Of a stretch of DNA of 64,000 nt, positions 24,884 to 32,632 are shown piece after piece. This stretch comes from MAG-120531 sp041163765. Its GTDB lineage: Bacteria; Bacteroidota; Bacteroidia; Flavobacteriales; Flavobacteriaceae. Each line of letters starts with the position of its first letter. Position 1 is the stretch's first letter. The position numbers and the translations under genes are program-made. The notes under the pieces were generated by a model, which made no database searches, was not told where the DNA came from, and saw only the letters and a program-made list of their open reading frames with translations. The stretch lies in contig JBEAQS010000098.1 of NCBI GenBank assembly GCA_041163765.1, positions 1 to 64,000 of the forward strand, written 5' to 3'.

Positions 24884-25955
24884 CGTGAAGAAGATAAATG
24901 GCCAATGCGCCAAAAATAGCGTTGGGGATCAAAACAGCCCAAAGAGGTGGAAGGCCTGACTGCTGGGCCATCGTCGAGAATACTCGGTCAAAAAATATAT
25001 AGAGAAAAGCGATCAGTACCCCCAGGGCCAAGTTAATTCCCATACCACCCCGGCGCTTATTGGCAGAGACAGATACGCCGATGATGGTCAGTACGAAAAT
25101 AGAAAAAGGCAGCGCCCATCGTTTGTATTTTACCAATACATAAGCGTTGATATTGGAAGCCCCTTTTTTCTTCATATCCTCGATAAAACTGTTCAACTCA
25201 AACAAATTCTTCGTTTCTGCCACGTAAGACACTGGGGTCATATCGGAAAGTGCAAAAGGGAAAATAGTGTCAAAACTCGTTTGGTGTTCTACACGTAGTA
25301 CCTCATCGTTTTTGATGATCCGCTTGGTGTATGGAATCATTTGATATACGCTGTCCTGTTCTTTCCAACGAATGGAGGATGCATTAATTTTAAACGACAA
25401 GGTACCTGTCGAGTCAAAATGCTCCAACGTAAATTGATACCCCCTTTGACGGTTATGGTCGTAATTACTCACGTAGATTACCTCTTGTTCGTTGATTTGA
25501 GTGAAAATATTTTCTGTCTGTCGATCCTGTTTACCTGCTTTTAAATACTTAAAAACAAACTCATTATATCCCAAACTGGCCCTAGGGACCAAAAACATAG
25601 AAAGTAAGAAAATGGCGCTGGCTAATATCCCTGCTCCAATCAAATAGGGACGCAGAAATCGCTCATAGGAAATCCCGGAGCCTAAAATGGCTATGATTTC
25701 TGTGTTGTTGGCGAGTTTTGAGGTGAAAAAAATAACGGAGAGAAATAAAAATATGGGGAACAAGAGTGTCCCAATATACAGCGTGAAATTGATGTAGTAT
25801 TGAATAATCTCCGCTGTTGGCGCTTGATTATCGATCATTTTACCGATTTGCTCGGCAATATTGGCCATGATTCCAATGGGGATAAACAGAAAAAGCATCA
25901 CCGTAAATGTGATGAGGTAACGACGCAATATGTAGCGGTCGATTTTTTTCATCAC
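24864..25955 (-). CDS. LptF/LptG family permease (YjgP/YjgQ)
   Basis: A 363-residue inner-membrane component of the lipopolysaccharide export machine. It has three N-terminal membrane helices starting at YLITFTVMLFLFIPIGIMANIAEQ, a periplasmic jelly-roll domain of about 180 residues and three C-terminal helices. With LptB ATPase (not in the window) such proteins pull LPS from the inner membrane onto the LptC/A bridge. Whether this copy is the F or G partner cannot be decided. It overlaps the upstream tgt stop by 4 bp (ATGA), a common tgt-lptG arrangement in Flavobacteriales. Confidence 0.92.
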   Translation of the reverse strand: MMKKIDRYILRRYLITFTVMLFLFIPIGIMANIAEQIGKMIDNQAPTAEIIQYYINFTLYIGTLLFPIFLFLSVIFFTSKLANNTEIIAILGSGISYERFLRPYLIGAGILASAIFLLSMFLVPRASLGYNEFVFKYLKAGKQDRQTENIFTQINEQEVIYVSNYDHNRQRGYQFTLEHFDSTGTLSFKINASSIRWKEQDSVYQMIPYTKRIIKNDEVLRVEHQTSFDTIFPFALSDMTPVSYVAETKNLFELNSFIEDMKKKGASNINAYVLVKYKRWALPFSIFVLTIIGVSVSANKRRGGMGINLALGVLIAFLYIFFDRVFSTMAQQSGLPPLWAVLIPNAIFGALAIYLLHDAKKQH

Positions 25956-27082
25956 AAGCGTTTATCCATTTGTTTCACCATTTGGTTTTTCCACGTTCTA
26001 AAGTCACCTGCGAGAATATGCTTTCTCGCTTCGCGCACTAACCAAAGGTAAAATCCAAGATTGTGGATGGTGGCGATTTGCTTGCCTAAATATTCATTAC
26101 AGACAAACAAATGACGCAGATAGGCTTTGGAATACTCCGTATCCACAAAGGTTAGGGCCATAGGATCTATGGGAGAAAAATCATCCTCCCACTTTTTGTT
26201 TTTGATATTGATGGTGCCATGGGCTGTAAATAACATACCATTTCGGGCGTTTCGCGTAGGCATCACGCAATCAAACATGTCGATACCTAAGGCTATATTT
26301 TCCAATATATTAATAGGGGTTCCCACACCCATTAAATATCTCGGTTTGTCCTCGGGAAGCACACTGCACACCACTTCAGTCATGGCATACATCTCTTCAG
26401 CGGGCTCTCCCACGGAGAGTCCGCCTATGGCGTTACCCACGGCTCCACTGTTGGCGATGTATTCCGCAGATTGGAGTCTGAGGTCTTTGTAGGTAGATCC
26501 TTGTACGATAGGGAAAAATGCTTGGGAATATCCGTATAAATCTGGGCACTTTTCCAAGTGATTGATGCATCGATCGAGCCATCGATGGGTCATATGCATC
26601 GATCGCTTGGCATAGTGATAGTCACACGGATATGGGGTGCACTCATCAAAAGCCATGATGATGTCAGCCCCAATGGCCTTTTGAATTTCCATCACATTTT
26701 CAGGGGTGAATACATGGTAGGATCCGTCAATGTGAGATTTAAATTTAACCCCCTCCTCTTTGATTTTTCTATTGGCAGATAAAGAATAAACTTGATAACC
26801 GCCACTATCTGTCAATATGGGTCGATCCCAATTCATGAACTGGTGCAACCCACCCGCTTTGCGGATGATTTCGGTTCCAGGTCTCAGGTATAGGTGGTAG
26901 GTGTTTCCTAAAATGATGTCTGGATTGATTTCTTCTTTTAGTTCGCGTTGGTGTACTCCCTTGACGGTAGCGGCTGTACCAACAGGCATAAATATAGGTG
27001 TCTCGATCGATCCGTGATCTGTTTGAATCACCCCCGCCCTTGCTTTGGTTTCTGGATCTTTATGGTCTAAGGTAAACTGCAC
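25952..27082 (-). CDS. tgt: tRNA-guanine transglycosylase
   Basis: Queuine/preQ1 tRNA-ribosyltransferase of 376-379 residues, which swaps guanine-34 for preQ1 in tRNAs with GUN anticodons. It shows the TIM-barrel active-site aspartates in DSGGYQVYSL and GVGTPINILENIALGIDMFDCVMPTRNARNG. I see only part of the usual zinc-binding cysteine set, near FVCNEYL. No ATG exists at the expected position: GTG at 27082 gives (M)QFTLDHKDPETKARAG, matching the family start, and TTG at 27091 adds three residues. It is first in an operon with lptF/G and the EamA transporter. queE, from the same pathway, is at 58939. Confidence 0.94.
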   Translation of the reverse strand: MQFTLDHKDPETKARAGVIQTDHGSIETPIFMPVGTAATVKGVHQRELKEEINPDIILGNTYHLYLRPGTEIIRKAGGLHQFMNWDRPILTDSGGYQVYSLSANRKIKEEGVKFKSHIDGSYHVFTPENVMEIQKAIGADIIMAFDECTPYPCDYHYAKRSMHMTHRWLDRCINHLEKCPDLYGYSQAFFPIVQGSTYKDLRLQSAEYIANSGAVGNAIGGLSVGEPAEEMYAMTEVVCSVLPEDKPRYLMGVGTPINILENIALGIDMFDCVMPTRNARNGMLFTAHGTINIKNKKWEDDFSPIDPMALTFVDTEYSKAYLRHLFVCNEYLGKQIATIHNLGFYLWLVREARKHILAGDFRTWKNQMVKQMDKRL

Positions 27083-27100
27083 TTGGCTCAATTATGGGCA

Positions 27101-27108
27101 CAAATATA
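27101..27108 (-). promoter_or_regulatory. -7 box of tgt
   Basis: TATATTTG on the minus strand, ending 9 nt before the TTG and 18 nt before the GTG candidate start of tgt. Confidence 0.6.
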
Positions 27109-27201
27109 GGGAAGATTCAGCCGCTGGTCTTCACCCTGAATCAAATTCCCTCTGTGGTGATAAGATGTTGACATTTACAGGATAAAAACACCCCTGCTGT
27201 C

Positions 27202-27232
27202 TTGGTCAACTTAATGAGAGCCGTTACATTTG
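27202..27232 (+). promoter_or_regulatory. Promoter of the transketolase operon
   Basis: TTG at 27202-27204, a 20-bp spacer, then TACATTTG at 27225-27232, 24 nt before the ATG at 27257. It lies inside the frame's N-terminal extension and so supports the later start. Confidence 0.65.
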
Positions 27233-27256
27233 CCCCGGAAACTAATCCCGAGATCA

Positions 27257-28102
27257 ATGAATCAACAACCAACACTAAACGACCTTGTCATTCAGACACG
27301 CAGAGATATTTTGCGCATGGTACACCAAGTCAATTCAGGACACCCAGGAGGTTCTTTGGGTTGTACCGAATTTTTTATTGCCTTGTACCACAAAATCATG
27401 AAACTTAATCCTGGTTTTTCGATGGATGGGATCGGCGAAGATGTTTTCTTTTTATCCAATGGACATATCTCTCCTGTATTTTATAGTACACTAGCTAGAA
27501 AAGGATATTTTGATGTAGCAGAATTGGCCACGTTTAGAAAGTTGGACTCTAGATTGCAAGGTCACCCCACTACCCACGAGGGTCTTCCGGGGATCCGCAT
27601 GGCCTCTGGATCATTGGGACAAGGGTTGTCTGTAGCGATCGGAGCCGCACTGGCCAAAAAACTGAACCAAGACACACATACCGTCTACGCGTTGACTGGA
27701 GATGGAGAACTTCAAGAGGGACAAAATTGGGAGGCACTGATGTTTGCTGCCGCCAAAAAGGTAGATAACCTCATTGCAGCAGTCGACTTAAATGGACAGC
27801 AAATCGATGGGTCAACAGATCATGTGCTAGCCATGGGGGATTTAAAAGCTAAGTTCTTGGCCTTTGGTTGGGATGTAGTTGACGTAACCCAAGGAAACGA
27901 TGTTGAGGCCATTATTTCAGGCTATGAAGCTGCTCAAGCGCTTTTAGGTAAAGGAAAACCTGTATGTGTTTTGTTGCATACGGTGATGGGTCATGGGGTT
28001 GACTTTATGATGCATACCCACGCCTGGCACGGCAAAGCACCTAACGACGATCAATTGGCCCAAGCGCTCGCACAAAACCCAGAAACCCTAGGCGATTATT
28101 AA
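27257..28102 (+). CDS. Transketolase, N-terminal (TPP-binding) subunit
   Basis: A 281-residue alpha half of a split transketolase, which moves two-carbon units between sugar phosphates in the non-oxidative pentose phosphate pathway. It has the N-terminal VNSGHPGGSLGCTEFFIALY, the thiamine diphosphate motif GDGELQEGQNWEALMFAA...DLNG and the late MGHGVDFM. The ATG at 27257 is downstream of the promoter box, so the apparent TTG extension to 27230 is rejected. Sixteen bases separate it from the C-terminal subunit gene; the two must assemble to form the active enzyme. Confidence 0.93.
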   Translation: MNQQPTLNDLVIQTRRDILRMVHQVNSGHPGGSLGCTEFFIALYHKIMKLNPGFSMDGIGEDVFFLSNGHISPVFYSTLARKGYFDVAELATFRKLDSRLQGHPTTHEGLPGIRMASGSLGQGLSVAIGAALAKKLNQDTHTVYALTGDGELQEGQNWEALMFAAAKKVDNLIAAVDLNGQQIDGSTDHVLAMGDLKAKFLAFGWDVVDVTQGNDVEAIISGYEAAQALLGKGKPVCVLLHTVMGHGVDFMMHTHAWHGKAPNDDQLAQALAQNPETLGDY

Positions 28103-28118
28103 ACTTGAAGATTTCGCG

Positions 28119-29078
28119 ATGAAAAAATATACAGATTTAGGAAAAAAAGATACCCGCAGTGGTTTTGGCGCTGGCTTGGCAGCATTGGGTAAGACCCATC
28201 CAAACGTAGTAGCGCTATGTGCTGATTTAATTGGTTCACTGAAAATGGAAGCCTTTATCGAAGCACACCCTGAACGTTTTGTTCAGGTCGGTATTGCTGA
28301 GGCCAATATGATGGGGATAGCTGCCGGTTTGACTATCGGCGGAAAAATTCCATTCACTGGTACATTTGCCAACTTTTCTACTGGACGGGTATATGACCAA
28401 ATAAGACAATCCATTGCCTATTCTGGCAAAAATGTCAAAATCTGTGCGTCACATGCTGGATTAACTCTGGGTGAGGATGGTGCAACGCATCAAATCCTCG
28501 AAGATATTGGATTGATGAAAATGTTGCCCGGAATGACCGTGATCAACACCTGTGACTACAACCAAACCAAAGCGGCTACTATAGCTATTGCCGATCACCA
28601 AGGTCCTGTATACCTCAGATTTGGACGTCCTGTGGTGCCTAATTTCATACCTGAAGATCAACCTTTTGTGGTTGGAAAAGCCTTAATGCTTTCCCCTGGC
28701 AGTGACGTGACTATTGCAGCTACTGGTCATTTAGTATGGGAAGCCCTTCAAGCAGCAGAAGTTCTTGAAGCACAAGGTATTTCCTGTGAAGTGATCAACA
28801 TCCACACCATAAAACCACTGGATGAAGAGGCTATATTGACTTCAGTGGCCAAAACCGGTTGCTTGGTCTCGTGTGAAGAACACAATGTATTAGGTGGTTT
28901 AGGGGAGAGTATTGCGCGAACTTTAGCTCAGCATCACCCTTGCCCACAAGAATTTATCGGCACCCAAGATACTTTTGGCGAAAGCGGTACTCCTAGTCAA
29001 TTGATGGACAAATACGGGCTCAATGCGGCTGCGATTGAAAAGGCCGCTCTAAAAGCTATCTCTAGAAAAAACCCGTAA
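28119..29078 (+). CDS. Transketolase, C-terminal subunit
   Basis: A 319-residue beta half of transketolase containing the pyrimidine-binding domain (TRSGFGAGLAALGKTHPNVVALCADL, the catalytic glutamate in FVQVGIAEANMMGIAAGL) and the C-terminal transketolase domain (HNVLGGLGESIARTLAQ). It is co-oriented and close-spaced with the N-terminal subunit, and followed without a gap by an outer-membrane protein gene. The full-length fused enzyme is about 660 residues, equal to the sum of the two parts. Confidence 0.93.
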   Translation: MKKYTDLGKKDTRSGFGAGLAALGKTHPNVVALCADLIGSLKMEAFIEAHPERFVQVGIAEANMMGIAAGLTIGGKIPFTGTFANFSTGRVYDQIRQSIAYSGKNVKICASHAGLTLGEDGATHQILEDIGLMKMLPGMTVINTCDYNQTKAATIAIADHQGPVYLRFGRPVVPNFIPEDQPFVVGKALMLSPGSDVTIAATGHLVWEALQAAEVLEAQGISCEVINIHTIKPLDEEAILTSVAKTGCLVSCEEHNVLGGLGESIARTLAQHHPCPQEFIGTQDTFGESGTPSQLMDKYGLNAAAIEKAALKAISRKNP

Positions 29079-29723
29079 ATGAAAAAACTGCTCTGGATTC
29101 CTGCCTGCGTATTTATGGCCTCTGTAGGGGCCCAAACACAAAGCGGTTGGGGAGTACGCGCGGGTATCCAATACCCGCAAGATGGGGATTTGAAGACCTC
29201 GATCTCCTCAGTGGAAAAGGATATTTCTTCAGGGGCAGAACAGCGTTCAGGATGGCATGTTGGTGCCTCAAGAATGATTTATTTGGGCGGTTTTTACCTG
29301 AAACCTGAACTTATTTTTTCTCAGACCTCCAGCAGTTACCAAGCTCAGGGGTTGTCGGTAGATCTCTCCGACGAATTTACGGCAAAACGCCAACAAATTG
29401 AATTGCCCGTTTTGGTTGGAATATCCGTTTTTGGGCCCGTTCACTTCAGCGCAGGGCCACAGATGCGGTATATACTCAAAGACCAAATTAGCGGACTCAA
29501 CGAGCTGAGTTTTGACCAAGCAAATGAGTTATGGACTTTAGGAGTCCAGTGGGGTTTGGGGATACACACCAATAGATGGGCTGTAGAAGTACGCATGGAC
29601 CGAGCACTAAAGGCCCAAGAATCAAACATTGTGCACCGAAATCTACCTCAATGGAGCAGCAGAATTGACCAAAGAAGCAACCAATGGTTGATCGGAATAA
29701 CTTATCAATTCAACAAAGACTAA
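29079..29723 (+). CDS. PorT-like outer-membrane beta-barrel protein
   Basis: A 214-residue protein whose signal peptide ends near SVGAQT. It has about eight alternating hydrophobic/polar strands and ends in GITYQFN plus a short KD tail, close to the aromatic C-terminus of small outer-membrane barrels. The pattern GWGVRAGIQYP...YLKPELIFSQ is typical of the Bacteroidota outer membrane beta-barrel/PorT family. Start and preceding stop are adjacent, so it is probably cotranscribed with transketolase; no metabolic link is evident. Function unknown. Its 3' end overlaps the convergent lipoprotein gene by 4 bp. Confidence 0.8.
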   Translation: MKKLLWIPACVFMASVGAQTQSGWGVRAGIQYPQDGDLKTSISSVEKDISSGAEQRSGWHVGASRMIYLGGFYLKPELIFSQTSSSYQAQGLSVDLSDEFTAKRQQIELPVLVGISVFGPVHFSAGPQMRYILKDQISGLNELSFDQANELWTLGVQWGLGIHTNRWAVEVRMDRALKAQESNIVHRNLPQWSSRIDQRSNQWLIGITYQFNKD

Positions 29724-30658
29724 TCTTTATCTAAATAGTCTGGAATACCATCTTTATCGGTATCGGGAAAAGAAATGGTCCCGTCGGCATTGATCGTAAT
29801 TTCATCTTTTGTAGGGATCCCATCCCCATCATCATCGCTGTCGAGATGATTTGGCGTAGCTACTTGGAAAGACCTGCGTTCAATATCGTAGTCTGTGTTG
29901 TCATCGTCGTATATTCCATTGCCGTTAAGGTCTTCCATCCAGGAGGGAATTCCATCATTGTCGTAATCAGTATCTGGAACAAAATTACCTAGCTCAAGCA
30001 CAAAAATAAGGTTCTCATAAGCAGGAATACTCCCTGAAACATTATTGTAATACCCCAGTGCTGACGGAATGATAAACATCCCCATACCACTGTCTGTGTA
30101 GGTAGACGTACCGTCATCATTAATGCGTACCTGGGTACCTTTTTTCAACTTAGACACCCCAATACCATATCCTTGGATAGTGAACGGCAAATACTGCCAT
30201 AAGTACTGAGCAGACGCATCAAAGGTGGTTCCATTAAACCTCATTCCACGGTACTTGACCAAGGTAGAATCAGCTGTAGTGGGTTGTGGACCAGCTCCTT
30301 CCCGCAAGGGAATATAATAAATGGTGTGCTCCACAGTCTCCCCATCTTCTAACCCCAAATCCTCAGATTTGAGTGTGACTTTAATGGCCTGAGCTCGTTG
30401 AATAAGCGGTGTTTTGCCGGCCAGATCTCCAGCCAAGGTGTCAATTTTCACCTTAAAGTCAAAATCTACTGCTGGGTTATCGAAGTCGCTGTAATTGTAG
30501 GTATGAGTTGCCATAAATGCCTCAATATCTGCACTGTTGGTTTGATAAACCTCACCAATGGGCAAAGGAGGGGTAATTTCAACTCCGTTGTCGTCTTTTT
30601 TGCATCCGATCAAAAAGAACGTAAACAAGCTGAAAATTAGGGCATTTTTAAAATTCAT
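29720..30658 (-). CDS. FKBP-like lipoprotein with calcium-type acidic repeats
   Basis: A 312-residue lipoprotein from the ATG at 30658 (MNFKNALIFSLFTFFLIGC, lipobox LIGC, acylated Cys19). The middle (about 100-235) resembles the FKBP peptidyl-prolyl isomerase fold (DSTLVKYRGMRFNGTTFDAS ... FIIPSALGYYNN). The tail carries thrombospondin type-3-like acidic units (DTDYDNDGIPSWMEDLNGNGIYDDDNTD, DSDDDGDGIPTKDE, DTDKDGIPDYLDKD), expected to bind calcium. The upstream frame extension to 30688 is rejected because it would bury the signal peptide. Isomerase activity is not certain. It is divergent from hslR. Confidence 0.82.
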   Translation of the reverse strand: MNFKNALIFSLFTFFLIGCKKDDNGVEITPPLPIGEVYQTNSADIEAFMATHTYNYSDFDNPAVDFDFKVKIDTLAGDLAGKTPLIQRAQAIKVTLKSEDLGLEDGETVEHTIYYIPLREGAGPQPTTADSTLVKYRGMRFNGTTFDASAQYLWQYLPFTIQGYGIGVSKLKKGTQVRINDDGTSTYTDSGMGMFIIPSALGYYNNVSGSIPAYENLIFVLELGNFVPDTDYDNDGIPSWMEDLNGNGIYDDDNTDYDIERRSFQVATPNHLDSDDDGDGIPTKDEITINADGTISFPDTDKDGIPDYLDKD

Positions 30659-30696
30659 TAGGCTTAAATTATGGGCGGCAAGATACAATTTTCCCT

Positions 30697-30704
30697 TATT
30701 TTTG
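30697..30704 (+). promoter_or_regulatory. -7 box of hslR
   Basis: TATTTTTG, a full TAnnTTTG match 22 nt before the hslR ATG. Confidence 0.55.
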
Positions 30705-30726
30705 CTTGAGTCATTAACAAAGAATT

Positions 30727-31182
30727 ATGCGGCTAGACAAATATTTGTGGGCCATGCGGTACTTCAAAACTAGATCGCTGGCCACTGAAGCCTTGAAAAA
30801 GGGTAAGGCGCGTATCGGGGATCAAATTGCCAAACCTTCAAGAGAGGTTTTTCCAGGTGATACTATCGCTCTGCGAAAAGATCAAGTGGATTATGTCATC
30901 GAAGTGATCGGTATACCCGAGTCGCGAGTTGGTGCCAAATTGCTCAATCTTTACCGAACTGACCGAACACCTGCAGAAAATCTTGAATTGGCTCGATTAA
31001 AACAACTAGCCCAAAACCACTACCGTGAACGAGGAACTGGTAGACCTACCAAAAAAGATCGCCGGGCGCTTGATGAATACGCACCCGATTCAGTCACTGA
31101 GGCGCTTATAGAGGAGTTTATTCAAGAAACGCCAAAATCAGCCACTCCTTTGTTACCTTTAACCGAAAATGATGCGCTATGA
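30727..31182 (+). CDS. hslR: S4-domain RNA-binding protein, Hsp15 family
   Basis: A 151-residue protein with an N-terminal S4 RNA-binding domain (MRLDKYLWAMRYFKTRSLATEALKKGKARIG) and the Hsp15 signature RGTGRPTKKDRRALDEY. Hsp15 binds stalled 50S subunits that still carry peptidyl-tRNA and helps rescue them. It is slightly longer than E. coli Hsp15 (133 aa) because of a C-terminal Thr/Pro tail. It overlaps the next gene by 4 bp (ATGA). Confidence 0.9.
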   Translation: MRLDKYLWAMRYFKTRSLATEALKKGKARIGDQIAKPSREVFPGDTIALRKDQVDYVIEVIGIPESRVGAKLLNLYRTDRTPAENLELARLKQLAQNHYRERGTGRPTKKDRRALDEYAPDSVTEALIEEFIQETPKSATPLLPLTENDAL

Positions 31183-31679
31183 AAGACCTTATATTAGGGC
31201 ATGAAGCCATACAGCACAAAATAAATAGAATAGCCTACCAAATCTATGAGTCCAATGTTCATGAAACCAAAATTGTTGTCGCTGGTATTCATGGAGGAGG
31301 CTCATTATTTGCCGAGAAAATTATAAGCGTATTGCAACGCATCACCCAGGCGGAGATTTTGACCTGTACGGTAGACATGGACAAAAAGAACCCGCTTTCC
31401 AGGCCTATCAATACTAGTATTCCCCTGGAGGAACTGACTAATTGTTCTTTGGTTCTAGTCGATGATGTACTCAATTCAGGTACAACACTGATTTACGGGG
31501 TTCATCATTTTCTACAAATACCCCTAAAAAAATTAAAAACGGCAGTCCTGGTTAACCGAAACCACAAAAAATTTCCTGTAAAAGCCGACTTTAAAGGTAT
31601 ATCGCTTTCCACATCCCTAAACGAACACATTGATGTAGTCTTAGACCAAGATCGGGATGCTGTCTACCTAAGTCAATAA
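31179..31679 (+). CDS. Phosphoribosyltransferase (PyrR-like)
   Basis: A 166-residue type I phosphoribosyltransferase. The PRPP loop LVLVDDVLNSGTTLIYGV is intact, and the order of strands and the IHGGGSLFAEKI loop resemble PyrR, the uracil PRTase/attenuator, more than hypoxanthine enzymes. No pyrimidine genes or attenuator hairpins are adjacent, so a regulatory role is not supported here. It is translationally coupled to hslR, and its end overlaps the convergent aroK by 12 bp. Confidence 0.82.
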   Translation: MKDLILGHEAIQHKINRIAYQIYESNVHETKIVVAGIHGGGSLFAEKIISVLQRITQAEILTCTVDMDKKNPLSRPINTSIPLEELTNCSLVLVDDVLNSGTTLIYGVHHFLQIPLKKLKTAVLVNRNHKKFPVKADFKGISLSTSLNEHIDVVLDQDRDAVYLSQ

Positions 31680-32189
31680 AGTTTGGGACATTATGCGCTC
31701 CACACACTCCTCCGGACTCAGATGATCCACGAGCACATGCGTGGATGCTTTTGCATAAAAAGGCAGGCGTTCAAACAAGTGTTTCCCGATAAATTCAGGG
31801 AGATCTTCATCGGGCAAATGGGCGATTAAAGGCCTAGTGCCCTTTTCAACAATCAGTCGATCTACTAGCGCTGAAACCGTCATTTGCAAATAGACTACAT
31901 GATCTGCTGCCGATAAAATCAATGACATATTATCCCCATAGGAAGGGGTACCTCCTCCAGTAGACAGTACAAATGAAGTGTTTTGTGTAAGCACTTGCTT
32001 GAGCAGTGATTGTTCCAGCTTTCTGAAATAAATAACGCCCTTTAGGGCAAACAAATCAGTCACCGATAAACCCGATTCGACTTCAATCAGATGATCTAAA
32101 TCTATAAACGAGACTCCTAAATTTTGAGCCAATAGACGACCTATAGTGGATTTACCACTCCCCATATAACCGACAAGAACCATCTTCAT
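31668..32189 (-). CDS. aroK: Shikimate kinase
   Basis: A 173-residue NMP-kinase-fold enzyme that phosphorylates shikimate at O3. It shows the P-loop GYMGSGKST, the shikimate-binding DLD (IDLDHLIE), the FRKLEQ arginine, the glycine motif STGGGTP and the lid arginine in KGTRPL. It starts at the ATG 32189, exactly 4 nt behind a TATTTTTG box. It completes, with aroE at 3088, two steps of the chorismate pathway encoded in this window. Confidence 0.94.
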   Translation of the reverse strand: MKMVLVGYMGSGKSTIGRLLAQNLGVSFIDLDHLIEVESGLSVTDLFALKGVIYFRKLEQSLLKQVLTQNTSFVLSTGGGTPSYGDNMSLILSAADHVVYLQMTVSALVDRLIVEKGTRPLIAHLPDEDLPEFIGKHLFERLPFYAKASTHVLVDHLSPEECVERIMSQTLLT

Positions 32190-32193
32190 GAGT

Positions 32194-32201
32194 CAAAAAT
32201 A
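32194..32201 (-). promoter_or_regulatory. -7 box of aroK, predicted leaderless start
   Basis: TATTTTTG on the minus strand, a full TAnnTTTG match, ends 4 nt before the aroK ATG. Confidence 0.6.
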
Positions 32202-32261
32202 CAGCAAAACACGCTGAGAAAATCTTTGAGCAAAAAAAAAGGGGATTTATCCAAAAAAGCC

Positions 32262-32291
32262 TTGTATAATCAATATTAGATAGTATATTTG
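32262..32291 (+). promoter_or_regulatory. Promoter of tRNA-Lys
   Basis: TTG at 32262-32264, 19-bp spacer, TATATTTG at 32284-32291; the tRNA begins 32 bp later. This is one of the cleanest matches in the window. Confidence 0.75.
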
Positions 32292-32323
32292 CACCCGCTA
32301 TTAACAACTAAGTTAATGCGACT

Positions 32324-32396
32324 GACCAGGTAGCTCAGCCGGTAGAGCATCTCACTTTTAATGAGAGGGTCCTGGGTTCGAATCCCAGCCCGGTCA
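32324..32396 (+). tRNA. tRNA-Lys (UUU)
   Basis: A 73-nt cloverleaf: acceptor 32324-32330 with 32389-32395, D arm GCTC/GAGC, anticodon stem TCTCA/TGAGA with loop CTTTTAA (anticodon TTT), T arm CTGGG/CCCAG with loop TTCGAAT, discriminator A. CCA is not encoded. The acceptor has one non-Watson-Crick pair, A28 opposite C91 (fifth pair). Confidence 0.95.
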
Positions 32397-32402
32397 CAAC
32401 TA

Positions 32403-32430
32403 AAGTTAAGTTTACCGCTTAACTTTTTTT
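32403..32430 (+). terminator. Terminator after tRNA-Lys
   Basis: An 8-bp stem AAGTTAAG (32403-32410) with CTTAACTT (32418-32425), 7-nt loop, then a T-run to 32430. Confidence 0.8.
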
Positions 32431-32456
32431 GTATCTAATACTCTAGGTTTTTTTCC

Positions 32457-32540
32457 GCCCACGTGGAGAAATTGGTAGACTTGCCATCTTGAGGGGGTGG
32501 TGTTCGTAAGGACGTGCTGGTTCGAATCCAGTCGTGGGCA
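32457..32540 (+). tRNA. tRNA-Leu (GAG)
   Basis: An 84-nt class II tRNA: acceptor GCCCACG/CGTGGGC, D loop with AAATTGGTAGA, anticodon stem CCATC/GGTGG with loop TTGAGGG (anticodon GAG), long variable arm TGTTCGTAAGGACG, T loop TTCGAAT and discriminator A. CCA is not encoded. It lies between two terminators, and no clear promoter of its own is visible, so it may depend on read-through from tRNA-Lys. Confidence 0.93.
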
Positions 32541-32542
32541 CA

Positions 32543-32573
32543 AAGCCCTTCCCAGAGGAAGGGCTTTTTTTAT
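32543..32573 (+). terminator. Terminator after tRNA-Leu
   Basis: A 9-bp perfect stem AGCCCTTCC/GGAAGGGCT around a short loop, followed by a T-run. Confidence 0.88.
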
Positions 32574-32632
32574 CCTTCATGCGGAGTTACCGTTTAATTT
32601 TCTAATTTAACTGGATAAACACCCTTAGGTCA

